Positions 12,108-23,929 of a stretch of DNA of 64,000 nucleotides are shown piece after piece; position 1 is the stretch's first letter; the number at the start of each line of letters is the position of its first letter. Position numbers and translations under genes: made by a program. Under the pieces are notes generated by a model. It was not told the origin of the DNA. It ran no database searches and saw nothing but the letters and a program-made list of their open reading frames with translations. This stretch comes from Harmothoe impar (lineage: Eukaryota; Annelida; Polychaeta; Phyllodocida; Polynoidae), in contig OX381717.1 of assembly GCA_947462335.1 (NCBI GenBank), positions 42,451,523 through 42,515,522 of the forward strand. Direction: 5' to 3'.

Positions 12108-12690
12108 GGTACTGTAATCTGATAATAACAAGATAACGACAAGGACGTTATCATGGTTATTAGTATGACTAGATATTAACTAGTATACATGTAATGTTAG
12201 GTCATAGTTATGAAACGCCGTGTATGCTGATCCTTCATAAAGTAAGCCAGTTGTATAAAGTGCGGCGTACCTATTCAGCTAATATTTGCCCTTTTCTATT
12301 TTTTGTTTCTTTTATCGAAAGTTTGTCTTTCGCCTTTGTATACATGAGACATTCTCGGTCATTGATAAAGTAGGATAAGGGGGAAGTAACACTGAGCATG
12401 TTAATATTAACTACAGTGTTATGTTACTGTATACGGAATACATGGCCATTACTTGGTAAGGTAGGATAACACCTTTTCAAGGCGGCAAAATATTTCAATG
12501 ATTCATATTCTTGTGTCCTCAAAAAGAAGAGAAAAGGAATGTAAATTTCATAGTTTTTTTTTCTCAATAAAGTGAGAGGTCAAGCAGAAAGGGTGGTTTG
12601 CTGCCCCGTGTGGGGAGCACCATATCTGCTTGGCAGCTTGGATGTATTATGTATACACATCTAGGGTGCACACCTCTTGTAAACTAGCCT
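12108..12690. other. Gene-free stretch, nothing recognised
   Basis: AT-rich, short frames only. Neighbouring 11100-11725 and 13130-13810 are likewise empty. Confidence 0.5.
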
Positions 12691-12698
12691 CGCATTAA

Positions 12699-12756
12699 CC
12701 CTTCAAGGGCCACATATTCCATGGTGTTGTGCTCTTTGTTGTAATGCAGGAATGCG

Positions 12757-12833
<77 letters not shown>

Positions 12834-12859
12834 ATATATATATATATATATATATATAG

Positions 12860-12908
<49 letters not shown>

Positions 12909-13121
12909 ATATATACACATACACATTTGTATTCCTGCATATAGACTCGCCAGGGCTGCCTTGATGCATCATTCCAGCCCCTCGGCCTTCCTCGCTGTAT
13001 CAACTTCATAATTATAGTTGTCATGATGCATGAATGCAGCGATTGACTTGCTAGGGCTGCATACACGCATTATCCATTTAAAAGGCATACAATATGGAAC
13101 CACTATGCAGCACTTAAAGGG
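12699..13121. mobile_element. DH element interrupted by a long (AT)n tract
   Basis: TTAA at 12695-12698 and 13122-13125, ends CCCTTCAAGGG and GCACTTAAAGGG. The loop of the first hairpin is replaced by about 155 bp of (AT)n; the second hairpin (TGATGCATGAATGCAGC...) is intact. Confidence 0.8.
12760..12916. repeat. (AT)n microsatellite
   Basis: Almost uninterrupted AT dinucleotides with a few breaks (GTT, GC, TATT). It coincides with the first-hairpin loop of the DH copy around it. Six-frame peptides here are simple Ile-Tyr runs and not genes. Confidence 0.95.
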
Positions 13122-13814
13122 TTAAAACCTAAAGTGCTGAATTATTCATGAACATCGATTTCTGGCGGCCCAAATGTTTCAAGAAGTCATCGATGGCTTT
13201 CCATTGATGAACTGAGTCAGGTACAATTCATTTGGCAGGGGGATGTTTCTTCAATTGATATTGTCTGTTTTCACCAAAACAGTGTTGCTGTTGTTTTATG
13301 TACATGGATACCATTGTTTGCATCCTGGGAACTAGGCATGGGTGCCAATAGGTGAAGGGAAAGCCAAGGGGTCAATATAAGGTAGATTCACCCTGAGTCG
13401 GACATGTAGCTTGAGAGGGACACTTGAATGTGTGCTTATAAAGCTATATTCAATCTCATCTCTATTTGAGTACAATAGTAAAGTTTAAGTAGATTTCCCC
13501 CAAATTTTATTTTTTATTTTTTATTATGCATAGATAATTAGAAATATCAGTGTCAGTCTTGATGGGGTCAATAGGGTAGATTCACCCTGAGTCTGACACA
13601 TTCCTTGAGTCCAATACTTGAATTTGTGCTTATGAAAGAAATATATATATTGAAGCAATCTTATCTCTTTATTTGCAAACCGTGATAAAGTTTAAGTATC
13701 GTTTTAGTATAAGTACCCACAAATCAATTATAATAAAAATATTAGCGTCCGTTTCAGGGTATGACTCTGTCCAACTCATGGCGATTCTATCGTGAACGTG
13801 AATATCTGGAACGT

Positions 13815-14030
13815 AACCCTTTATGGAAGGCACTTTGCCTCAAGGCTTCAATTTCATTATCATGAAGCCGTTGTTGTATCAGTGCATTATGTCTGCACTT
13901 AAGGAGTGTATAATAACCCATAGATTAACATGATATATATAGTGCCTGGATGCAGCCCTGGGCAGCGTTTAAAGATTTATAATGACGACAAAAGGGTATA
14001 ATAGTGCATTGAGGCATGTGATGACCTAGA
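13815..14030. mobile_element. Degenerate DH remnant
   Basis: Starts GTAACCCTTTATGGAAGGCA; linker TTAAGGAGTGTATAATAACC and one half hairpin GGATGCAGCCCTGGGCAG recognisable. Confidence 0.55.
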
Positions 14031-14097
14031 CTCATAAAAACAGGTGATGATGTTTTCTCTGATCCTGTGGGTGCAGGGGTTAATTAACCCTTTACGG

Positions 14098-14335
14098 ACC
14101 GCATACTGCATTAATGCATTATACCATTCATCGTAATGATACATGCATGGTGTACTGGTACCTAACGCATCAGGGCTGCATTCAAGCATCATGCCAACAC
14201 CACGGTTGATACACTCCCAAAGGATTGGCATGATAAAATAAATGCTTTCATGGTTGGCAAGTAGACTCGCCAATGGTGCATTTTATTCACCATGCTTTCC
14301 ATGGTACATTAAAGCCCCATGCTGCCCTGATAGGG
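14098..14335. mobile_element. DH element
   Basis: TTAA at 14094-14097 and 14336-14339 around CCCTTTACGGACCGCAT and CTGCCCTGATAGGG. Both hairpins recognisable. Confidence 0.82.
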
Positions 14336-14706
14336 TTAAAGCTATCAATAATGCAAGCCCGGCCTGATGGGAGCAGCTCCCTGAGAGGGGAGGGGGAGTA
14401 ACTCTTTAATGTTAGGTACCACCTTCGAAACTACAGCCCCTCCCTCTTATTGGTCATTTGACAGCCCCTTGAAAATGTGTACCAGCCACTGTAAAGAGGC
14501 CTCTTCTATTTAACATGAGTTGTTTTGAAATTATATAGATTACTCAAGTCATGTATGAAATGTAAGGGTTCATTATTTCTATATCAATCGGGACAGCCCC
14601 CGATTCAGTAGTTTCCAGTTATTGACAGCCCCTAATTTTTTACTTCTGTGTAATCATCAGCCCCCCCCCCCTTTTCTTGCTTCGATGCAGCTACATCTCT
14701 CTTCAG

Positions 14707-14815
14707 GGTCGCTACCGCAGTTGTTACCTATTTCTGCACTGAGTACCCCCCTCCCCCGGGAGGTCGCTACCGCAGTTGGTACCCATTTCTATACTGAGTA
14801 ACCCCCCCCCCCGGG
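14707..14815. repeat. Tandem duplication of about 55 bp
   Basis: GGTCGCTACCGCAGTTGTTA...CCCCCGGGA occurs twice in a row with small differences. Confidence 0.8.
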
Positions 14816-15033
14816 AGCAGCTCAGGGAGACCAGCATTGTTCAGTGAGCTGCTCTCTGAGGGGTAGAAGCTGAGCACCAGGTGTACGAGCAGCTATTGTA
14901 AGGAAGTCATGAATTCTTGAAGAAGTCATGGGTTATTTTTGATCTCCCAGCTGACTTCTGCTATGGATCTGCTGTCTTTCCATCACAGTGTCTAGTTGGC
15001 CAGACGCTTTCCGGGGGGATGTAAGAGAGACAG

Positions 15034-15078
<45 letters not shown>

Positions 15079-15252
15079 GAAAGAGGGAGAGAGGGAGAGA
15101 GAGCGAGAGACAGAGAGACAGAGAGACAGAGAGACAGAGAGACAGAGACAGAGAGAGACAGAGAGAGAGACAGAGAGAGAGAGCACCCAGAGAAAGATAC
15201 AGAGAGAGAAGGAAAGAGACAAACAGAGAGTCAGAGACAGGAAGAGAGGATG

Positions 15253-15254
<2 letters not shown>

Positions 15255-15304
<50 letters not shown>

Positions 15305-15715
15305 GATTATACGGACAGAGACACAGACAGAGACACAGAGACACAGAGAGACAGAGAGAGGATGAGGCAGTCGAAGGGACAGAGAAAAGGGGAAAGCGGC
15401 ATATAGAAAGCTATAGAAATACAGAAATACAGAAATACAACTACCGGGTAGACAGATAGAATGCAGTTACTCTTATTGATCAGCATAAATAATAATGATG
15501 AAGGTTCCAGTAGAGTATTTATAATTTAACTATAGGGACACGATTACATGCACTCGATAATAAAACACACCCGTGTAACATCAATGCTATTAGCGAAGAA
15601 CTAAATGATTTACAAGACCAAGTTTAGCCCTTTGAGTACCACATGATACATAAAGAGCAAGAGCTGCTGTATGTATTCATATTGACCACTCTTCGTGGGA
15701 GTGTATCAATCCTCA

Positions 15716-15785
<70 letters not shown>

Positions 15786-16176
15786 GATTATACAGACAGA
15801 GACACAGAGACACAGAGAGACAGAGAGAGGATGAGGCAGTCAAAGGGACAGAGAAAAGGGGAAAGCGGCATATAGGAAGCTATAGAAATACAGAAATACA
15901 ACTACCGGGTAGACAGATAGAATGCAGTTACTCTTATTGATCAGCATAAATAATAATGATGAAGGTTCCAGTAGAGTATTTATAATTTAACTATAGGGAC
16001 ACGATTACATGCACTCGATAATAAAACACACCCGTGTGACATCAATGCTATTAGCGAAGAACTAAATGATTTACAAGACCAAGTTTAGCCCTTTGAGTAC
16101 CACATGATACATAAAGAGCAAGAGCTGATGTATGTATTCATATTGACCACTCTTCGTGGGAGTGTATCAATCCTCA

Positions 16177-16261
<85 letters not shown>
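15255..16261 (+). repeat. Tandem duplication with (GA)n blocks
   Basis: (GA)n at about 15255-15300, 15717-15782 and 16179-16261 separates two near-identical segments of about 420 bp (for example AAATGATTATAC at 15301 and 15782). Each segment ends in the first half of a DH element (CCCTTTGAGTACC...CTCAAGGGA). Flanks 15030-15250 and 16262-16520 are GA-rich and less regular. Ser/Leu or Arg/Glu-rich frames here are repeat artefacts. Confidence 0.9.
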
Positions 16262-16263
<2 letters not shown>

Positions 16264-16521
16264 TAGTGAAAAAAAGAAAAAAAAGAAAGGGAGAAGCAGA
16301 GTGCAGTAAGTGAGATACAAAGATGAAGAGATGCAGAACATAAATACACATACACATTGATAAGAACGGAGAGCCCGACGGAGAGACACAACGAGTATGA
16401 GGCAGACAGACAGTCAGAGACTGAGAGATAGAAATAGAAAGAGACGGATCTACAGAGAAAAAGGGACAGAGGGTTAGAGACAGGAAAGGTAGTGAAAGAG
16501 ACAGAGAGAAGGACAGAGAAG

Positions 16522-17310
16522 TATGTTCCAGAAGAGTATCTATAATTCAACTCGTGACACATTGTAAACATGCACACGATAATAGAACGCACCTGTGTTA
16601 CACCAAGAATAGCATTATAAGCATAGGCTCCCTCTCTCATCAGGCAACCTACTAGTCAGGAATGAAATCTCGAAAGACATAAGGGCATCATCTGGCATTT
16701 TAATCAAGAATTATGCACAGTTGGCGGCCATCTTGTATTTGGAGCATATATCAGATTTGAGAAAGGGGGGTGAATATTCCCTAAAACTCCATTCCGATCC
16801 CATTAAGATTTTTCCAAAGAATTATCATATGTTTTAACTTAAATGACTCCAAACAAGTTTTTTTAAAGTATAAAGATCCTACTAGTTTCGGGCTCCTAAG
16901 AGCCCTTCAACAGGGATACTTCTTTATTACATCATCAGTCTGAGGTACACTTGGGAGCAGTTTGGCGAGTATATGGTCTTAGATAACGATGGTCAGGAAG
17001 GTAGATGTATGTATACAGGCAGCAGAATTCCATACAGTATTTAATGATCTCCAATTCCTTCTGTATCTCTCTATATATCAGATTTGAATTCGGCACACCC
17101 AAATTACCCTAATCCAACTCAGAACACAATTATACCCAAAAATGCTTTAACCGTTCACATATTCTCAAAAGAAGCTCCAGACTATATATACATAGGCCTA
17201 TTAATCCCAGGTTATGACTCAGACCTATTTTCTTACAAGCGTCACACCCGTTACTAAACCCTCCCGTTCAAAGGGGGCTCCTGATAATGTCAGATAACAC
17301 GTAAGGCTGT
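16522..17310. other. Gene-free stretch with a possible retroelement-type motif
   Basis: GTTTCGGGCTCCTAAGAGCC followed by CTTCAACAGGG near 16885 resembles the TTTCG...CTTC stem seen near Penelope-like elements; a similar phrase (ACGTTTCGAG...CTCTTCTTCAGG) is at 21820-21855. No RT is present at either. Confidence 0.35.
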
Positions 17311-17317
17311 CATCTAA

Positions 17318-17600
17318 CCCTTTAAGGGCCGCATGGTGCTTTAGATGAACGTATATATATATTTATATATATAGACTTTGCCATTAATACATGGGATATC
17401 AGAACTGCTATAATACATGGGATATTAGATTTTTACTCTCTCCATACTTACAGCCATCCCCCTTGATGGAATCTACTTGTAATATCTCAATTTATTTGTG
17501 AACTTGCTAAACCCAAGGAAACATGTGGATACAAAAAATTATTCATCGGCGGTTGAAGGGTAGTGTAGCAGCTTTAACGTACTATGCGGTCCTTAAAGGG
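17318..17600. mobile_element. DH element ends around unrelated interior
   Basis: Ends CCCTTTAAGGGCCGCATGGT and GCGGTCCTTAAAGGG with CTAA and TTAG flanks. The interior lacks the hairpins and holds AT-rich filler, so only the terminal inverted repeats define it. Confidence 0.65.
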
Positions 17601-17747
17601 TTAGCAACGACCACACCTTTATCCCCTACATGTGCTCTTATATCATGTTTATTTGCGTTGTAGTAGTCAGAAGTGGCTACTGCTGATAAGGGAGAGATAA
17701 GGCTCAACCTGCTTTACCTGTACATGCATTAACACTCGTCCTTTTAG

Positions 17748-18065
17748 CCCTTTAATGACAGCATAATGCTTATACTGTCATGTATATCATAACCTTTTTC
17801 GCCATGATGCATAAATGCAGCCGTGGCGAGTCTACTTTTGGAGCGTCACCACATGTATGGGAGTCTGATTACAGCCCTGGCGAGTCTACTCGACAGGAAT
17901 ACATTCAAGTATCATGCATGCCGACCGTACTTGATGAACTCCAAAAAGGTTGGCATGATAAATGACTGCAACCTGGCCATAGAATCGCTATCTACATCTC
18001 CATTCATGTGTCATGACGACACAGTGCATATAGCACGCATTAAAACACTATGTACCACTATGAGG
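17748..18065. mobile_element. DH element whose end abuts T2
   Basis: Starts CCCTTTAATGACAGCAT; hairpin pieces ATGATGCATAAATGCAGCC and CATGATAAATGACTGCAACC; ends at TATGAGG followed by the TTAA used by T2. Confidence 0.65.
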
Positions 18066-18069
18066 TTAA

Positions 18070-18305
18070 AGCTGGGCTGTCAGGGAATAAGTTCAGCATT
18101 TTCCATACATGGACTAAAATAGCAGTTCCACCAGAGGGCAGCAGTGTTCGGACAGGGGAACATGGGCATTGTCCGGCTACAACATATTCACCCTATATTG
18201 TGCCTGTAAGAGCTGGGCTCCCAGCCCGTAAGAGCCCTCTTGTGAATAAAACTGAGCTTTATCCAAATGTGCTTTTAGCCTCACTTCAACCATGACAGTC
18301 AAGCT
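18070..18305. mobile_element. T2 MITE with TTAA target duplication (copy 1)
   Basis: 236 bp bounded by TTAA at 18066-18069 and 18306-18309. Terminal repeats AGCTGGGCTGTCAGGG and reverse of CCATGACAGTCAAGCT. The second copy is at 39089-39325. Its left TTAA is also the right end of a DH element. Confidence 0.85.
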
Positions 18306-18613
18306 TTAAAACATGAGTCAGTGGGAGGGCTTGAAAATCAGACTTTTCTCCACACATTATCCACACAGATTAGACCGTGATTCAAAATCACATTGTGGGC
18401 GTAGCTTTCGCTGTGTTATAAGCCACACCCAAAGGGACCAAGTCCTGGATGACAAATTGCCTATCTCAGCATCCCAGGTGAGCATGGACCCAGGTGTGGC
18501 CTGAGTAATCTACAAACATAGCCCCATCACATGATGGTATGAATCATCGACACATGTGTATTAGGTCACATAGGTTTCAGCTGATATGGTATACCATGGT
18601 TATTACACATTAA

Positions 18614-18930
18614 AGATGGGTTAGGAGATAATTTGGGGTCAATTTTCCTTTTCTGTTATACATTGTATTTGTATTCATAATGCATATATCAATGTGTGTG
18701 TAAACTTCCGAATCCATCTAGCATTTAGAAATGCTTAAATTCAAAGTCAGAGGGACTGTTTTCGTAATAGAGTGGGGTAGCCTGACCTATCCTGACCTGG
18801 TTTTCTCTCTAATCTATGCATTTCTAAGTATCTAAAAGTTTACACACACATTTATATGGACATTATGAACACAAATATGTTGAAAAACTGAAAAATAAAA
18901 ATTGGCCCCAAATTAGTTCCTAACCCATCT
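18614..18930. mobile_element. T3 full-length hairpin MITE with TTAA target duplication
   Basis: 317 bp bounded by TTAA at 18610-18613 and 18931-18934. Left end AGATGGGTTAGGAGATAATT pairs with the right end (AATTAGTTCCTAACCCATCT), and pairing continues inward (AATGTGTGTGTAAACTT against AAGTTTACACACACATT). Confidence 0.85.
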
Positions 18931-18961
18931 TTAACATATTTGGATATTCTGAGTAATATCT

Positions 18962-19040
18962 AACCCTGTAAGGGCCGCATTGTGCTTTAATGTAGGTTGT
19001 TATGCTCTTTGTCGCCATGATTAAACAATTGTAGCCAGAA
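18962..19040. mobile_element. DH left-end fragment
   Basis: TAACCCTGTAAGGGCCGCAT followed by TGCTCTTTGTCGCCATGAT, then homology ends. A similar fragment lies at about 35857-35935 (CCCTTCAAGGGTTGCAT). Confidence 0.6.
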
Positions 19041-19471
19041 AGGATCTTCTCTATGTGCTGCTGCTCACTATCTTAATGATGCAGAGATAATAATTTATGG
19101 CCCATCAAATATACTTATAACTATTTGGGTTCAGTTACACATACTTGAAATATACAGTTTCATATCAGAAGACAGACGCGAAAATATAGTGAAAAAGTTG
19201 TGTATTACCCCTATCTTTGATACTCGAAAATGTAACTGGAAAATACATGTACCCAAACAAAGGCCACACTCTCTTCTATAAGTCCTTTTCTTATTGACTA
19301 CCTCCCTTCATTTTGCAAGTCATGACACCTGAAAGTAGTGAAATAAAAACAAAGTACAGTACGCCCTCGTTATACAACTGATTTGGGGCGCCATAGCTAC
19401 CAGGCCAAGGGTACTGTCAATATTTGCTGATTTATGAATGATAACAGAGCACTAACAGGGAGAAATGGTCA

Positions 19472-19715
19472 CCCTTTAAGAACCACATACCGCTTTAATG
19501 CAATATGCCCTTTGTTGTCATGATGCACGAACAGATGAATGCAACTCTGGCCAATCTACTCGCCAGGGCTGCATTCATGCATCATGCCGTGAAAGTATCA
19601 ATCCCATTCGGCATGATGCATGAATGTACCCGAGGCGAGTAGACTCACAATGGTGGCATTTATGCATCATGGCAGCATGGGGCATAGTGCATTAGTACAT
19701 AACGCCTTAAGGGGG
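19472..19715. mobile_element. DH element
   Basis: Starts CCCTTTAAGAACCACATACC; two hairpins with GCCAGGGCTGCATTCATGC and GGCATGATGCATGAATG; ends ACGCCTTAAGGGGG. Confidence 0.78.
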
Positions 19716-19867
19716 AAAATGGAGGGGAGGGGGGGCGGGTTGTGGGTATGTGATATCACTATGCTGGGCGGTGAAGCAGGCGTCACTACATAACCAGTAG
19801 TCTACCTGCACGGAGGCATCTGTAAGCTGGGGGAGCTACCTAAATGGTTTACATAGCCTTCTGTGCG

Positions 19868-20436
19868 TGGACCCATTATAGAGATTGCCACTGAATACGT
19901 CTATCTACTTACTAAAAGGTGGAATCTACAGGTAAGATTCAAGAACACCTATTTTTGCTTTCACTGTCACTATTGCCAAAAGGCAGAGCTACAAAGCGGA
20001 ACGTTTAACATGGAGATTTAGAGCACCTATGTAATAGATATTACATAGATTCAGATATCTATATAACACATGTACCATCGCATATATAGGGGCGTGACAG
20101 GCAATTGTAAAGCGTGGTGTCGCTGGGTTGGAACAGGTGGTTTCTGGTCATATTATATCATAGAGATTGCCACTGAATAGTCCTATATACTTACCAAAAG
20201 GTAGAATCTACAGGTAAGAATCAAGAACTTCTTTTACACTCTCACTGTCACTATTGCTAAAAGGTAGAACATACAAAGCGTATCGTCTTAATATGGAGGT
20301 TCCGAGCGTCCAGCAGATAGATATGTATAGGTACAGAAAATATACAAAATGTAACATATACCACCATAATACAGAGGCCTGATAGGCAGCTGTGAAGAGT
20401 GTTGTTGTCGGGTTGGCATTGGCAGTTTATGATCAT
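19868..20436 (+). repeat. Tandem duplication of about 290 bp
   Basis: TAGAGATTGCCACTGAATA at 19878 recurs at 20161, and the copies stay alignable through TCACTGTCACTATTGC and to a GGCGTGACAGGCA / GGCCTGATAGGCA block. Diverged by many substitutions. Confidence 0.75.
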
Positions 20437-20568
20437 GTAATTATTTTACCCCTTTGGGCTTGAAATTAGCCTTGACGTGTGAGGGATCGCACGGGAAGTG
20501 TTGTTTCATGCAAGTAGGTTAGAACAAAAGGTGGTTGGATATCAACCCTGAGGGGTACATACACTGTA

Positions 20569-21195
20569 AAAAGTTACTGTATTTAACCAGCACAATGTGC
20601 TGTACATTTACAGCACTTTTTGCTGTAGTTGGTATTACAGCACTATTTACTGTATATTTACAGCATTGTGTGCTGTAAATTGGGTCACCACCAATGTTGC
20701 TGTACATTTACAGTACATTGTGCTGTAGATTTCTGCCACTAGGTGGCAGCAGTATACAATTTTTGTAGTAATCATTCCACCCAACCCTTACTCGAGTCAA
20801 ATAAAGCCTCACAAACTCTCAAGTCATTGTAGAATAAAAATGAATGAGAGAGACTGAATGGAGTTATCATAAAGAGTATTGATATTTGCATAATTGTGTT
20901 GAAGAATACAAAAAACAGCAAAAGTATAGAATATACACCACATTGGAAGGACAAGTTAAATGCTGAAGTGCCTGGACTGGGAAAAAGCTGGTATCACATA
21001 CAGTTCAGCTGTATTAATGCAGGATTAGACCATTACATTGTGTAGTGTGTATTATCCTAGCTTAAATCGAACTATTATGACAACAATATAATATGAAACC
21101 TACAGTAGAAGTTACAGTACCCAGTTGCTGCACATGTACAGCAAAATTTACTGGAACTTTTGCTGTATGTGTACAGTACTTACTTCTTACAGTGT
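20569..21195. mobile_element. CACTGTAA-ended element with TTTACAGCA repeats
   Basis: Inverted ends ACACTGTAAAAAGTTACTGT and CAGTACTTACTTCTTACAGT. Repeated ACATTTACAGCAC-like phrases occur near both ends. Probably related to 5411-5625. No coding. Confidence 0.7.
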
Positions 21196-21434
21196 ACTTC
21201 ATGTAAACAAGGTGGTTATACAACTTAACTGTCACCTTACTCTAGTTGAACCTTTTTTTCAAGAATAATTACGCTGGTAGTTCCAACCATGACGATATAT
21301 ATACTGGGTACGCAGGGTATACCAAGTTCCCCATTGATCACTGCGTTATTTATCTATTTGCATTTTTTTGAAGATACTGTATTTTCCGATGATAATCGCA
21401 CATCTGCTACATGAGCTCGAAAACATTATTGACT

Positions 21435-21655
21435 ACCGTAAAACCAAAACTTTAAGACAACCCCGCCTTTAAGACAAACCCCTAGTTTGAGAAAAAAATT
21501 CGTCTTGTAGGAGGCAGCCTTTAAAATCGATTTCCCTTTAATCTAATGTAATAAAACCCCACCTTTAAGACGACCCCCCTACTTTTGAAAAAAAACTTCT
21601 TGCAGGAAAAATAAATCCCAAATAAAATCCGTCTTAAAGGCGGGGTTTTACGGTA
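21435..21655. mobile_element. TACCGTAAAACC-ended MITE
   Basis: Inverted ends TACCGTAAAACC and GGTTTTACGGTA; interior repeats CCTTTAAGAC in both orientations. Same end type as 61438-62084. Confidence 0.8.
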
Positions 21656-22017
21656 ATTTGCTGACTCTCATACATGGTAAATTGTGAAACGAAAAGATAC
21701 ATCATTGGGTTTTAAATACAAAAAAAACAGACACAGTCGAGTACTTTATAGCTGGATGTTTATTGCTGATGTTGTACAAGTAAAAATGTGGAGCTGTTGG
21801 TATAGCGTTGAATAGATATCGACGTTTCGAGTTAATTCATAACTCTTCTTCAGGATGAGATACATCCTTTTATACAATTTATGACACTGACTGCCCATGT
21901 ACACTAATATCGCAGTGCATGCTTTAAAACTAAAGTAGACTCTACTGTTCAGCTACATTTCCTTTTAACAGTGTACCTATTCAGCAGGTCTATTTTGGCA
22001 TTATTATGGCGGCCCAA

Positions 22018-22268
22018 CACAGGGAAAAGAAACAGCGTCAAAATGGAGTCCAGGGTGCCTCGAGAATGGCTCTCCTCTGTAGGGGAGCCTAGGTCCTTAT
22101 GAGACTCCCCTATGTGAGCCAGGGAACTATGGGACTCCTCCAAGTGACCCCCTTAGGTAGGCCAGGGAGTCACCTAGGGGAGTCACAGGAGGCATGGGTT
22201 CCCCTAAAGAGGGGAGTCATTCTGGAGGCAACCTGGACTCCCTTTTGACGCTGTTTCTTCTTTCTGTG
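22018..22268. mobile_element. CACAGNGAAAAGAAACAGCGTC-type MITE, copy 1
   Basis: About 55-bp inverted ends: AAGAAACAGCGTCAAAATGG on the left pairs with CCCTTTTGACGCTGTTTCTT on the right. Interior rich in AGGGGAGTC-type short repeats. Confidence 0.8.
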
Positions 22269-22948
22269 TACCCGGAGGCAGAGTCAGGGTTCAATGTCAG
22301 TTTGTGGGGACTGTCAGTAAGTGACCATAATGAGTTGTAGGCACTTGAGGCATAAAATGGATCCTTTAGTTAGAAGTGCAAGCAGATCCAGCCTTGCACA
22401 ACCTAGATTGAAGCATGTAGGCTATTTCACGTTGAAACAAAAAGGAACATCAGTATATTTTGTATATTATATATTGGTACACATGCTGCCATCTTATTTA
22501 TATGTATGAAGCCAAAATAAACTCATTTCAAGAAGAGTCTTATTTACGGGGGAGCCCTATGTTAATACAAAACATATTCAGCATTTTAAAAGATTTAAGT
22601 GAGATAGGAAGAAAAGGTTGTGCAGTAGAGACTAATAATCAAAAACCTGTACCAACTTTTTACATGGTCCATTTCCATCTGTTCACCTGATTAAAGAAGG
22701 AAAAATCTATGTATAATCAGCGACCTAAAGAGAGTGTATTATTCCCCGTGATGTAATTTTATTGTAAAAGGACTATATTCAAGCGGCTGCATGAACGCAT
22801 CAGTAGCCACAAGATGATTGGACACACAATATGGACCAATATATTCACCTAGAGGTAATTACGGAATCCCTTTTGAAAGTAACGGAAAATAATCAGTCAT
22901 AAATTGTTCCTGATATAGTCAGGGGAGAACAATTTCATTTCATTGGAC

Positions 22949-23250
22949 CAGGGGTAGACACTAACGCTGGCCCGGGAGCCAATGGCCCGTAATTCTTGGT
23001 CCGGGCCCGTAGCATTCCACAGAATTAGCTACCTATGGGCCCGAGTGGCCAAATCAGAATGGGAAGAGGAAACCCATGGAAAATATCCTCTTATCATAAC
23101 AGGCATGTAATATACCGTTGGAAAGAGACAATCTACAGTAATCTTTATATTTTGTTACGTTTTGAGGTATCCTAATCAATAATATCTATGATTTTCTTTT
23201 AGAAAAAAGTAAATGCTTTTGTTGGGCCCGTAGACTGAGGTCTACCCCTG
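22949..23250. mobile_element. CAGGGGTAGACAC-ended MITE, copy 2
   Basis: 302 bp, same ends and GGTCCGGGCCCGTA motif as 2091-2445, flanked by TTGGAC at 22943-22948 and 23251-23256. Confidence 0.82.
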
Positions 23251-23706
23251 TTGGACTATATAATGTCATAGATACATTGATACATGTCATGTATCAAAGG
23301 GTCAATGCGATGGCTCTAATTATTCTCAATTAAAAAACAGGCGCTTTTGGTAATACGCTAATTATAGGGGTTTCATACATAACAAACACAGTTAGACATA
23401 ACGTAAACACAACAGCAACAACTGGATTACATTTTTCAGATTTCATTTATCACTTCACAATTTCATGGCAACTACTCCTTAACATGGCGATGGCTGATTA
23501 TAAACGTTTACATGTTATCTGATCAGCTATAACCAACTTATGATTTGCACATTGTAGGTGCCAACACAAGAATACAATGAGAAACAATACCATGAATGAG
23601 GCTCACGTTAGGGATAGATCCACAAAAAAGAAATAAATCATATGGATAACCGGAAGTCTCAAAAAGGGATCTTCTACATTGGGGAACATTCCCCTCGGCT
23701 AATTTC

Positions 23707-23926
23707 CCCTTTAAGGACGGCATGATGCACCTATTTAGTCATGGGAAGTACTTTTCAAGTGCAGCATTGGTGCTTCATGCTGACCCTTCATGGGTGTCTC
23801 AATTGTGTAGGATCGGCATGATGCTTGAATGCAACCCTGATGAGTAAGTAACTCGCCAGGGCTGCATTCATGCATCATGACGACCAAGGTTATAATGCAG
23901 TGAGGTATCATGCCATCCTCAAAGGG
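23707..23926. mobile_element. DH element
   Basis: CCCTTTAAGGACGGCATGAT start, CATCCTCAAAGGG end followed by TTAT. Second hairpin complete (CGCCAGGGCTGCATTCATGC). Confidence 0.8.
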
Positions 23927-23929
23927 TTA

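Noticed and set aside
12829..13066. Ile/Tyr-rich frames
   Set aside because: (AT)n microsatellite.
14988..16640. Long Arg/Glu-rich and Ser/Leu-rich open frames on both strands
   Set aside because: Direct translation of (GA)n and GA-rich sequence; no start context or domain.
21770..21870. Penelope-like retroelement end with hammerhead ribozyme
   Set aside because: Only the ACGTTTCGAG...CTTCTTCAGG phrase is seen; no complete hammerhead core (CTGATGA with paired GAAA) and no RT nearby.
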